A stretch of 64,000 nt of DNA from Atrina japonica (Eukaryota > Mollusca > Bivalvia > Pterioida > Pinnidae): contig BROG01000265.1 in assembly GCA_030159075.1 (NCBI GenBank), positions 1-64,000 on the forward strand, given 5' to 3'. Made by a program: the position numbers and the translations under genes. Shown piece after piece: positions 46,105 through 58,400 of this stretch. Below the pieces are notes generated by a model that saw nothing but the letters and a program-made list of their open reading frames with translations, searched no databases and had not been told where the DNA came from. The first letter of the stretch is position 1; each line of letters begins with the position of its first letter.

Positions 46105-47225
46105 CAAATTTTAGGTCACATGTTTACAGTAATTCCTATCACAAAATTGTAGACAAACATAATATAGATGATGTTTATCTATTTCTGTAATTTCATCATT
46201 TTTTTGGTCCAAGTATTCATGCATTTTACTTCAGAAAGGTGTCTATCTACCTAACTTTGTATTTGATGTTAATTGCCTACAAAAACAGTAACGGGATACA
46301 TGGTCGTAGTAAATGGATTACAATAAATGACAAGTATTTGTTGAATCCTGTTAAACTACCAATATAATTTTCGTCATATTGATTATATATATATCCTTTA
46401 TTACTGGTGCATTATATTTTGTTTTGCCAACGTAGTTCATCTCTGGTACAAGCACCTTGCACAAACAACAATAAACCAAGCTGTTCACACCATTAAACCA
46501 CTAAAGAGTTACAGGGATCTTGTTAAAAGATAAAAAGTCCCCCTCTTACGAATGTTAGATGATATTCTGGAGCACCACCATATACACTGACTCTCTTTCG
46601 CCAAGCTTTTACACCTCAGAGAGCTCATTTGGTATCACCATCGTTGGAAAAAATCCTCTGGCTGAGTGTTTGAATTTTTATTTTATATACTGAAGTACAA
46701 ATATCTTATCTTAAAATTTTCGCCCACATGTTTACAGTAATCCCTATCACAAAACTGTAGACAAACATAATATAGATGATGCTATGCTATTTACGTAATT
46801 TAATTTTTTGTGTATTCATGCATTTCACTTCAAAAAGGTGTCTATTTATATAACTTCCCGTTTGATGTTAATTGCCTACAAAAAACAGTGATAGGATACA
46901 TGGTCGTAGTAAATGGATTTCAATAAATGACAAGTATTTGTTGAATCCTGTTAAACTACCAATGTAATTTTCGTCATCTTGTTTATCTGTTTTCCATAAG
47001 ATTATATAGCCTTTATTACTGGTGCATTACATTTTGATTTGCCAATGCAGTTCATCTATGGTACAAGCACCTTGCACAAACAACAATCCACCAAGCTGTT
47101 CACACGTAATGGACTAGTTTGGAACAAAAACATAAAAAAGTAATGTGGATCTTGTTAAAAAATAAAAAAAAGTGTTAGAGAGAATTCTGGAGCACTACCA
47201 TATACAGTGAAACTCTTTCGCCAAT
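46105..47225. repeat. ~620-bp diverged tandem duplication
   Basis: 46105-46610 and 46720-47225 share 'cacatgtttacagtaat', 'gtagacaaacataatataga', 'gtggtcgtagtaaatgga'-type strings and 'caagcaccttgcacaaacaa' in the same order, with small differences. Confidence 0.85.
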
Positions 47226-47465
47226 TAGATCTGAAGCTTACTGATGACCTTTTCACCGAACTTGACCTTTTCACCGAACTAGAGAGCTTTCCATGTAACA
47301 TATGTGACTGTTGTGACTTGCTAACTAACAGGGGGTGCTAACCCTTTTAGGACACCTGGTCAACTCTCGTTCGGGATTCGCAATTGTTCTTCATGTTAAG
47401 ACCGTTGTCATATCTAATGGAGTTTCGATTATCCATTGTTACTTCTAAATTATACTCGAGTAATA
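47225..47465 (+). mobile_element. Retroelement 3' UTR fragment (plus orientation)
   Basis: 'cagggggtgctaacccttt', 'ggacacctggtcaactc', 'attcgcaattgttcttcatg' and 'gagtttcgattatccattg' match the reverse complement of 43495-43640. Confidence 0.7.
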
Positions 47466-47789
47466 ATAACTATTACATATTTATGCAATTTGCTTTATAT
47501 ATTCCATTAGATAGTTAGTAATATTTTCAATAGCTCATAATTAAATACAATGACAAAACATTTTGTAGCGATCAGTCTTATAATGGTCGTCATCTTCCTT
47601 CCTCTTCGGAACCCCTCTCTAAATCATCTGTGGTTTGATGGCCTGATTCAGAATAGCTGGAAATAGAATATAAGTAAGATAGAAAGCCGCCAAGTTGACC
47701 GGAAGTGTGAAATCTAATATATAATAAACATCATAGACACCAATGTAGTATTCGGAATTGGAAGTCATATACAAATGTGGTAAACATTG

Positions 47790-47932
47790 GGCCCGGCATC
47801 ATAAAACTTGAGAATTTACTCAAGTCTGAGAATATTCTCAACTTGGCCTTCTCAGCTAATCAGATTTCAATATTAGCCAAAATTGAGTAAAAGTTTTAGA
47901 CTTAAAAAGATCTTAAATTTTAAAGTACCAGG
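47790..47932. mobile_element. Short fold-back MITE, second copy
   Basis: 'ggcccggcatcataaaactt' and 'gagaatttactcaagtctga' match 11784-11931; the right end is more degraded. Confidence 0.6.
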
Positions 47933-48399
47933 ACATGAGCTCTAAAGTATATAAAGCAGAAATCAGGACCCAAAGTATCAGATTTACTAAATACGCAAGT
48001 TCAACATTTATTATGTCAACTGTATAGTTGTTTGTGAAAGTTCTGAATGTGACTGACTTGGGATCATTATGACCTTCACTACACCAGACTTTTCTATACA
48101 ATATTGTTCTATGCGACACAGTGTTATACTCTATATTACTATACCATACCATACCGTGGTATAACATCAATTCTACAAAAGCAAGGACAGTCACCTTTTT
48201 ACAGTGGGTACTTTTAGCAGAGTTGGCTATACATTTAGATTTATTTTTTTGGCTTTGTATGATACTACTTTCTCTCATCTTTTGTAAACTGGAGCTCAAC
48301 TGATGAAGTCTAATGGACAGATGATCGTCTTTAGCATTATAACTTTGGTATTGCGTTTATGATATTTACTATACTAAATTAAACTATAATGTACTACAA

Positions 48400-48545
48400 C
48401 AAACTCTTGGCACAATTGGTATAGATGACGCAACTACTTTCGAACAGATAACTAGATATTTCAGTTAGTGAGACATAGTGATTGAAAATGAGGTCTTTAT
48501 ACCAACCATAAAATTTGAGAAATGTTGAAAATAAACAAACTTTTT
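48400..48545 (-). mobile_element. Retroelement tail fragment
   Basis: 'cttggcacaattggtataga', 'cgaacagataactagatatt' and 'tttataccaaccataaaatt' match the coding/UTR junction of the copy at 59270-59370. Confidence 0.6.
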
Positions 48546-49034
48546 GATACTTTGTGACAACAACTTCTCAATAAGTACTTCAGTTCTGTATATGCTGAAC
48601 ACAAAATTGTATTTTATCATCTGCCAGATACAAACACAATATTCAGGCGAAAAGCAGACACCCCTGTGTATCTGTCAATATAGAAGTTTGATGGATGCCT
48701 TAAAGAAATTTTAGTCAAAAACATTTACAAATACATGTACACTTACTGATTGCTAAACAAGAAACGTTATGTAAACACGTTCATGTAATACTAACTTGAA
48801 ATCTAAACCTCGTTATTTTTACTTGCGCACTTTGATGGGGTGCATATATAAATACTGTATTATCTCTCTTGTTTGGGATTCTTTTGATGTTATGAGTGTC
48901 CTTTAAGAGTGATCTCCCTTTTAAAGCCATGCCACGATTGTTATGAGTTTGTCCTTGCACCAAAACTGAAAATCCGTTGGCAGGAAATAGGATTTGTCGT
49001 CAAGCTTGGTTGTTTATTTCTCATCTGTGTACAC

Positions 49035-49985
49035 TGTACTAAACAACATTGTACTATACAGCATTGTACTATACAACATTGTACTGTACAACATTATACT
49101 ATACAACATTGTACTGTACAACATTGTACTGTACAACATTGTACTGTACAACATTGTACTATACAACATTGTACTATACAACATTGTACTGTACAACATT
49201 GTACTGTACAACATTGTACTGTACAACATTGTACTGTACAACACTTCTATACAACATTGTACTAAACAGTATTTTAATGTACAACATTACTGTACAAAAT
49301 TGTACTATACATCACTACTATACAACATTGTACTATACCACATTGTACTATATAATATTGTATTGTACAAAACTACTACACAACACTACCATACAACATT
49401 GTACTATAGAACATTGTACTGTACAACACTTCTATACAACATTACTGTACAACATTGTACTATACAACACTACCATACAACATTGTACTATACAACATTG
49501 TACTATATAATATTGCACTATACAACATCTTACTGTACAACATTACTGTACAACATATTATTATACAACACTACTGTACAACATTTTACTATACAGCACT
49601 ACTATACAACATTTTACTTTACAACATTACTGTAGAACATTACTGCACAACATTGTACTATACAACATTGTGCAATATGATATTGCACTATACAACATTT
49701 TACTGTACAAAATTACTGTACAACATTGTACTATACAACACTACTATACAACACTACTATACAAAACACGACAATAAAACATTGTAATATATACACTGAA
49801 CTATATTACATCATACTATATGGTAATGTAATATACAACGTTATAACGTACAACATTGTACAATACAACACTGTATCATATAACACTATACTATACAACT
49901 CTGTACTGTATACAATATACCATATATCACTGAATTATACAACATTTTACTACACTGTATTTCACTTTAATTCACTGTACTGTAA
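49035..49985. repeat. 15-bp tandem array (acaacattgtactat)
   Basis: About sixty units. They are very regular at 49040-49250 and decay rightwards, with 14- and 12-bp variants. Because the unit is a multiple of three and has no stop in several frames, ORFs of up to 213 codons run through it on both strands. These are not supported as genes. Confidence 0.95.
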
Positions 49986-50485
49986 TATGCGTTATTAAAT
50001 AAGAATAAACATATTTATAGAACATTTTTACACCTACTCATGATTGTTGTAAACAAACAAGTATCATTTATCTATCACCGTCTTTCCATACTATATTTAT
50101 CAACAGCATGCACAAACAAGACTTAATAAATTAAATCGTGTAAATAACTATTTTATCTTTAATGTCTTATTAAAGGGATACATCTTAAAATCATCTAACT
50201 GAACATTACAAACAATTAGTACACAACGGCCCGCACTGGCATTATCAGTTTAAGATAAAAATCAACAATCAAATAAATGAATGGTGTTTTGTAAATAAAG
50301 ACACATTGTATGCCCGTTTACAAGCTATTGATGCACGATAAAGAAAAGTCAAGACAGTAGTCATTTGCCTAAGTCTGTCAATGTTTTTGGTATTTGAATT
50401 TTTGTCTAGTATAACAGTCATGGATATAGGCAGATTAACTATCTAGTCCATCAGCTAGCTTTTGTAGCTGAACGGTAAGTGTTTA
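49986..50485. other. Intergenic sequence
   Basis: No gene or known repeat is seen. Confidence 0.4.
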
Positions 50486-50487
50486 TA

Positions 50488-50580
50488 TCCATGTACTGAA
50501 GTTAAGCAACGGCGAGAGCGGACATCATCTAGATGGATGTCAATCTGATGTGATGCGCTTGGTAGACCCCTGGCGAACGT
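50488..50580 (+). repeat. 5S rRNA-derived SINE fragment
   Basis: 'ctgaagttaagcaacggcg' followed by 'agatggatgtcaatctg' and 'cccctggcgaac' follow the order of the 5S rRNA internal control region (GAAGTTAAGCAAC..., TTGGATGGGTGACC, CTGGGAAC). It is diverged and lacks the 5S ends, so a SINE relic rather than a gene. Confidence 0.55.
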
Positions 50581-50609
50581 TACACTATGAATATAGTGTA
50601 ATAATTACA

Positions 50610-50712
50610 TGAGGGCCTTCATGACCGAGTGGTTGGAATATCACGTATCACAAAGTCTCTCATCTCCAGTCCAGCTCCAGCCCCCTCACCATGTTTCCAA
50701 GCTTCACAAAAC
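50610..50712 (+). repeat. SINE family 2, head only
   Basis: 'gagggccttcatgaccgagt' and 'ggttggaatatcacg' form the tRNA-like head, then 'ctcatctccagtccagctcc'. Confidence 0.7.
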
Positions 50713-52204
50713 AAACATCTATTGAATATTGATTCACACATCTACTTTGAACTAACCACTGAGATACAAATGCTTTAATTCCAAGTCGGAAATATTTGTA
50801 GGAGTTTGATGAAGTTTACGTATATGCCCGTATGTTACCGGTTTTCAATGAATACTAACTCACCCAAGACTCCCACGGTGCCACATTTGTATTGACCAGC
50901 GGTTTATTCAATGTATTTTTTGTTTTTTAAATAAAGGTGTTTGAGAATCTTATAATCAATGTGTACAAAAAGAAAAAAAATATGACGATTTATTAGATTT
51001 GGAATAGTATTCACACTGTTTCATGTTTTATAACTTTAAAGTGATACTTCAATGGGCGTAAGCAATTTGCATTAGCAATTTTCCCCCTTATTGACTTCTT
51101 ACATTGATACATAATAACATAAAAGAGGTATACTTCTTGTGTTATTACAGACTGTAGCTTTCAATTTGATATCTGCAAGTGACAAGATTTTAATCGAAAA
51201 ACAGTAAAACACTATGTAACGAAAACTTTTACAACGTTACGTGAAAACATAAAGTCTTGTCTCTAAAATTTTAGCGTCACATATCAAAGGCACATCTTCT
51301 TTAGGCGGAACATGATAATTATTGTATTTCAAATGAATATCCTCGATTCATAAATAATTGAACAACAGTTTCCAATTTCAGAATAATTTTGAAGAAACAA
51401 TAAAAAAAAGAAATTGACAAAAAAACAACAACAACCAAAGAGAATTAATATTTAATATAATTGAAACTTTCACTGCAACTCATGTATTTTGATGAAGTAT
51501 AAGCCGGTAATGATAATTTAACTGCTGTATAAAAAGTATGGTATTTGTTCTTTTGATGTTTTTGCATTGAAGAATTAAACAACGAGAAAAATCAATATTT
51601 ACCTGGATAATCGTATATACTATGAATCCGGTTTTATTCGAGAGAATTTTATTTACGCATAATGAAATATGATAAAAGTGTGACAAAATGGGCATGCGGA
51701 ATTCGCGAAAATATTATCTTACGAATAAATTTAGAACTTGTGTATTGTGAAAATAAAATCCCGCGAAAATTTCCAGATTTACAGTAGGTATACCGAGTTA
51801 AATTGGTTCATGTTTACAAAACATTGATTCATATTGATTTATAACAGGGGTAACAGTCTTCTTGTCGACACAAAACTATTATAGCCTTCAGTAAGACCTC
51901 TAATCTGTGCAAGGCAATACGTTTTACGTGTACAATCTATTTTTGGAAAATGATGGTATTGTGTTGGTTTATGACAGAACCCGGATGTGACACGCTACCT
52001 TGATAGACCTGTACATTGTTTTATCATTGTATTTTTGCCTGCTTTATTGCTTTTTAAAGAGGAGTATCGAGAATGGTCCTCTTACATAAAGACAAGCATT
52101 GCAGAAGGGCAACACATTTTGATTGGTGTTATGGACTTGTGCAAGATGTAGCGTTGTCTTTAAACGATATCATTTTACCGTGACACGTGTTTCATGCGAA
52201 TTTC
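50713..52204. other. Intergenic sequence
   Basis: No gene, repeat or strong signal is seen. Confidence 0.4.
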
Positions 52205-52430
52205 CACTTCTTGTGTCTCCGTGTCGATTGATTAGGGCATTGAACTTTAAATTATGAAGTCCCTAACCTTTGGTGAGCGCGTGTTCGCGTCCCACGATTT
52301 TGTGAGAAAGTTAGCCTGTTTACTTGCAGAAGGCCTGAAGTCTCTTTTCGGGTATATTGTAACCATATTCTTTCCTCCACTAATAAATACTGGCCGCATC
52401 CATATGAATGTGGCATAAAACATAAAAGAG
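52205..52430 (+). repeat. SINE family 2, near full length
   Basis: 'ctccgtgtcgattgattagg' head, 'tttacttgcagaaggcctga', 'tcgggtatattgtaacca' and 'ctggccgcatccatatgaat' tail. Confidence 0.8.
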
Positions 52431-52717
52431 ACTTACCTCTAACCTCAAACGTTTTGCGAGCGAACTCTTTGTTTACTTAATTCTTTGGTTTTGATTTGAC
52501 TATTGAATATTTGCGGGTGAGACCGGTTGTAATGGAATACTTACTCTTGACACATTTCGGGGCCGAGGGGTCACTCAGAGAATCGCGATAAAAATAAATA
52601 AGTCTCTTATCTCTAGTCAGCTCTAGTTTCTGTTTCTTCCATCTGTTATTAAAAAATCTGCCCGTCACCTAATAGTTAAGAAATATTTAATTGTGGCATA
52701 AAAACCATTAAAGGTCG

Positions 52718-52820
52718 AGCAAAACAAAAATTGGTCTTATATGGTCTTACATGTGATCAGCAAAACAAAAATTGGTCTTACATGTGATCAGCAAAACAAA
52801 AAATGGTATTACATGTGATC
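52718..52820. repeat. ~38-bp triplicated unit
   Basis: Three units of 'agcaaaacaaaaattggt' plus 'cttacatgtgatc'. Confidence 0.85.
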
Positions 52821-53644
52821 CTGGATCGAAGTTGAAACCTCTCATTTGCGACCAATAAATAAGACACCATTTAAATTCTATGTATCAAATTATTCGAATT
52901 GTATAATATCCATGGGAACAAAAGTTGATTGTGCATGCGTCTTGCTTTTTCTCTCTATGTTGAGGACTAACGTACCGTACAGGACAAAAGTGTTAATTTG
53001 AGAGAGATACAGAGAAAGAGAAAGAAAAAGAGAGGGCATAATAATTTATTTCTATGTGAAAACAATTACCTTTTCTTCGGATACGAATGCAGAGAAAAAG
53101 AGCTGTGCCGTGTATATGTAATGGGACTTTCCTTTTCCTGTTGTCGATGTTCGAGATTTTTCTGTATTTTAATTAAGCCTGCTTTAACTTCATTTTGTTG
53201 TCCTTTTGTTATTCTTGTATGATTCATCCACTCTGTATGTAGAGAAAGTTAATTTTTGCAAACAACCTATTGAATCTGTTTCTTTATGATTGATCACGTT
53301 CTAATTTTTTCTGCAAATGTAATTTGTCAACCTGTCATTAGTTTTGCTTATCTGAATCAAGGTAACACAACATGCTATGCTATCATAGCTTCAACGACCA
53401 CAATGCTTTACTTGCATTATCTCTATAACAAACCACAAATAATTAATGAGTTTATTTTCAAAGATGTAATTATAGTAAGGTGATAAACGTCATTGTTGGA
53501 CAATTTCTTTTACGATTTTTTTTCAAAGAATTCCAAACGGAAAATGAATTAATGTCAATTCAATTAACATGTAAACATCATTCCTCAGTTCTACCTTAAA
53601 TTGTTTTATGTATATATTTGCTGCAAATTATATGTTTTAAGAAA

Positions 53645-54290
53645 AAATAGGCCCAAGTGGGTCTAAACCGCTCACCCGAGCACTATCAACAAATGTAAAA
53701 AACAGACCAAGAAAATTGTGTAGGTTAAATCAAACACAATCTAACATTTTCGGTTTCTTGGGTCTGCAAAAGAGTATGCGCAAAAGGAAAGGCTCCTCCT
53801 TGAGCTATTTTGGCCCCACGCTGGATCCACCCTTATGCTTAATTGGTTGAAAAATAGTAACACTTGTATCCGGAGTGAAAAAAAGTTTCTCAAAGGCGAG
53901 TACAACACATAAAATGAATTAATAGTGAATCAAGGGGAAGAAAAAAATAATCATACCAAAAAGAGAATGACAGTTTCAAAGTCTGCAAGTTCGTCAAAAC
54001 GTGTCAAAATTAATTTCAAATTTTTAGGAAAAACACAAACTTGAATGATGCATCCATGTACATCATTCAGATGCAATTAGTTTTTCAATTGAAAAATTTT
54101 CAAATAGGGGTAACCTTTGGGACACATTCACCCTACCCTGGATCCATCAATGAGGCAATCTGGCCGAAAAACACAAACTTTAGCTGTTTCGGAGAAGTAA
54201 AAAATGTGAAAAGTTTACGGTTGGACAGACGACCGACGTGAAGTGATGAAAATAGTTCACTGGAACCGTCGATCAAGGTGAACTAAAATG
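53645..54290. repeat. Dispersed repeat with inverted ends, downstream of gene B
   Basis: It starts 'aggcccaagtgggtctaaac' with 'cgctcacccgagc', and ends 'atagttcactgg' ... 'aaggtgaactaaaatgag'. Two internal blocks with 'ctggatccacc' and 'ctggatccatc' are related. It resembles a common bivalve repeat whose end reads 'aggtgagctaaaa'; this is from memory of the pattern. Confidence 0.5.
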
Positions 54291-54349
54291 AGCATAATTG
54301 TGTCCTATGCTTAGTTCATGGACTTTTTTCGAATCACCCATATTGCCAT

Positions 54350-55280
54350 TTACTTCACAATAACTATACCTGTTTCGTCACTCCTGTCATCATATTCTCT
54401 ACTTTCATCTCCTTCAGTACTATCATCATCACTTCCTCCTGTTGTAGTATAAGGTGCCAATGTTCGTCCAGATGATCCTTTATCTGTATAACTTTGGGTA
54501 AAGAGTGTTCGCCCCGCCGTATGTTTGGGTAAACTCGTTCGTGTTGCTATCATTGTGTACAAGGTTGACAGGTTTGGAGACAACGTAGATGATAATTTGT
54601 AGGGTCGGTTTGTGGTTTTTATTTCCGTACAACCGGGACAGTTCTGTTTTGTAGATTTAGTTACTCGAGATGAAAGAGAAGATGACTTTGGAATTATTGA
54701 TAGGAATGTTGCCGGTTTTGTATCTGTGAATTCAGATGTCAACGATGGGGTTGCCGGAGAAGAAAGAATTAAGGTTGCTGGTTTATTTGATGTAAGATGT
54801 GTGTTCGGTGATATTGTACTAGATAATATATATGTTGTAAAAGGACTTGGTTGGAAGGAAGTTTTTGAACCGATAAGGGGAGTTACTGGTGACGTCATAC
54901 CTTTTGTGGGTGAAGGTTTTGAAGATGGCAAAGGCACAACCGATGACAATGATGGAGAGGAAGAGGTGAATTTTTGCGTTGAGAGAGAAACAAATGACTT
55001 CGTAGAGACACGTGATGAATGACCTGGATAAGTGATAAAAGAACTCATAGAGTATGGTGATGGAGAAATTATATTCGTTTTTGATGTCAAAGCACTAGTT
55101 AGGACAGAACTGTTTTGTTTTGGATAAGCTGAAACAACGTCAATAGTGGAAGCAGACAGGTTCTTAATTTTTGTGGATAACGTGGATGCAATGGAAAGAG
55201 TGTTTGAGTGGTCAGTCACAGTTCTCGCTGTGGTCATCGTCATCGTTGTTGAATTTATGTCCTGTGGAGGAGTTGGTTTT
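54350..55280 (-). CDS. Gene B exon g: mucin-like tail
   Basis: The acceptor is cttttttgccag|AAAACC, and the frame follows from exon f. About 300 residues are dominated by Ser, Thr and Pro, with recurring short motifs such as LSSTISPNTHL and TLILSSPATPSLTS, ending in an acidic run (DDDSTEGDESREYDD). The frame stops at 54350-54352 after DETGIVIVK, but ACAG|GTATAG at 54370/54369 is a good donor, so the exon may end there and the gene continue leftwards. Confidence 0.75.
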
Positions 55281-55368
55281 CTGGCAAAAAAGATAAGAAA
55301 AATAAACATTTAAGGTAGTAATAACACTCAGAATAGAAAATAGGTGGTTTGAGATAGATAAATTAATG

Positions 55369-55456
<88 letters not shown>

Positions 55457-58400
55457 CGACTAGATGTAGTCATGATTATGTAGATCATTAGATAGGTAGA
55501 CACATAGACAGCTGGATGGACAGGCAGGCAAATGGATAGTCCTAAGACTTAAGATTTATATAGTTATGTATATCTACAAAAATAGATATAGAAAATGATT
55601 TATCTACACGCAACTTATTAATCTAATTATGATAGTTGATTATCAAAATAAACATAGATAGTTTTCTTTTACATAGAGCAGTCTCTCTGGATACTTTATC
55701 ATGCAATGTAATGTAACTCCACCCGATTGTTACAAAAGGATGGCATCCCCGAGATTGGTTTTACCCCAATATTTCATGAAAAATTCAGTTCAAAAACAAT
55801 TTTTATATAAATTTGCCAAATTTGGGACAAATCATTCCAAATATATATTTTATTACCTCTGGGTTGAACTAACGTGATGCATTACGTCTGTTGTCTCTTG
55901 CTGTTTTGACGAACTTGTACTCGAACCACTTCCCGTTGTTGATAAACCCAGGTCAGATGAAGGATGTGGTTCTGTATTAACAATGTCTGTTATTGTTGCC
56001 ATAGTTGACCTATATTCTGTTTTTGTGGAAAACGTACCGTCTATTATAATTTCCGAGGAATGCATATTTGTAACGTCATTAGTGTGTTCCGTCATTGTGC
56101 CGGAAGTTGTTGATATTCGCAGAACATCTCCTGTTTTTGGAGGAGATTTCGTTGATATCCTTATCAAGGATGTACCTATAATGAAAATTGATTTCTTCTT
56201 TGACAAATAAACAAAATTATATATCCTAATACTTTCGGGATAATTGTTATTACTCCCATTTTCTTTAAGATTACTTGATTTATTCAGACGGGGGGGGTGT
56301 GTTAATGATATCAATTATTGTTTACACGATAGTAACATTAAATATTTTATGTCCATGAAAAGCTAAAGAACTTTTTCGAGTTGTTGCATTACGTCATTGT
56401 CTATCATGTTAGTATGAAGCCTCAGAGAAAAATGTGACCTGCATCATTTCCGGCTTAGAAATTTATCGTAAAAATGGCAAGGAATATGAATCATGCACAG
56501 TAGTGCCAAATTTGAAAAGCAGTCTCCATGAAAGGTATGGCGCTTTTCATCTTTACAAGAAAGTACATTCAGTTTAACTTTTTCTCACTCACATTAACTG
56601 AAACAAGATATCATTGAATGTCATCATAGTAAACATTACAAAATCGGAAGTTACCGGGGACACATTGAAGTCACGTGATCTGAGTACAAAGTATTCTGAC
56701 AAAGCTGAACGGAATGGAACAACTAGTTAAGGCTTTTTAAAGTTGTGTGATATTTAACTCGTCACAAGAATATTATGGTAATAATTAAGACAGTCACACC
56801 TTCAGAAAATGGACACACCTGAGGTTTTTGAATGTAATTGAATATATAGAAAAATGTCTCATAAGTAAATAATGACCAAAATAGTTGAAAATATATAACT
56901 ATGAAAGTAATACAGCATGGTATAATCTACTCCGGTTTTAGAGGGAACGATTAATCTTGGCTGTTGTTAAAAAACAAGATGTTTGACTGTTATAATATAT
57001 AAAAATCGCAAAGTTTAAATCTTGTCCATGATACATGATACATATTCAAAACTAGTGAATATTGGACAAACACGGACCTCTGTAAATCCAGAAGTGGGAC
57101 CAGGTGTCATGGATGAGTAAACATTCCGAGTTGACCATTCACACCATCCATCAGTCCACAGTCAAATTCAAATGAATAAGCGTTAAACAAAACCTCGTCA
57201 CATATTGGTATAGACAACTCAACAACCGCTATTGCACAGGCAGTGCAACATTTCATTTAGTGAATTAGAATAATCGCAAACAAGACTTTTATACCGACCG
57301 TAAAATATGCGGAATGTCGATATCAACTTCATTCGTGGAAACACTGTACACGACAAATTTTTAATAAGTTTTCAATGAAATATTTTATACGAAAACACAG
57401 TTGCTGTGAAGGTCCACATCTTGCTGTACCTGAAGCAGCTTTTACAAGAATGATAAAGAAGTGGCGGTACTTTGCTTTCAAATATAAATAAAAACAATCA
57501 ACTATTACGCTGGTCGATAATCAAGAGAAATGAAACTTAATCAATTAGCGTTTTTATTCAATTTTCCTGTCAATATTCGTGCCAATATTCGACCATACCC
57601 ACCACAACTCAACAGTTAAGTGTTTAATTGATCGTTCTTACCATTTGTACATGTCAGGCAACACTGGTCTCTCACAACATTGTCCTCACATTGACTTTTG
57701 TTGCAGTAATCAATCGCATCACCATACTGACATCCTGGAGATATAAAGAAGTACTGATACCCAAGCGTTTATCCTAAGGGAGTTCCAAAGGCAATTTACA
57801 ATAATGGTGAACACCGAAAAAAGCACTGATACCTAAGTGTTTATCCTAAGGGAGTTCAGAAGGCAGTTTACATTAATGGTTAACACTGGACAAACAGGAA
57901 CCCTTGGAAAATACAGAGATGGGGTCTGGACCCAAAGTCACTATATTTACTAAGTATTCAAGCTCAACTAACTTTTTACGATTGTATAATAAAAACACTT
58001 TTTTGCATATTTATAGCAATTTGGATATTGAAAAGTATTGTTCATTTGACGAAAACTTCAGAAAATAAAAACATAATTTAAAGGGGCATTAGCTGTATAT
58101 TTTCAAACTTTTGTTTTTCTTTTTCTTCTGCTCAGATTGATATACAGCTATAAAAATGAGATATACACAGATATAAATTCTTAAATTCCTATTTATTTTA
58201 TGAAAATTGCTTGAGAAACCCAGGTTTGGCACTTTTTTCAACTGCAATTGATTAACTAACCTTACTTTTTGTATAAGAATACCACAGTGGACCTGACCTT
58301 ATTTACACAAAATATAAGATTTTGTATATCTCTGTATAGCTCTTATTTGTTTTATACATCAAGAACTAGTAATAAAAGTAGAAAAAATCGAAATATTTCT

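Noticed and set aside
48994..49787. Repeat-protein genes over the 15-bp array
   Set aside because: The frames are open on both strands only because the unit lacks stops. There is no start context, splice structure or composition independent of the repeat.
54612..55022. 136-codon plus-strand ORF opposite gene B exon g
   Set aside because: It is the antisense shadow of the Ser/Thr-rich exon, whose codon bias suppresses stops on the other strand.
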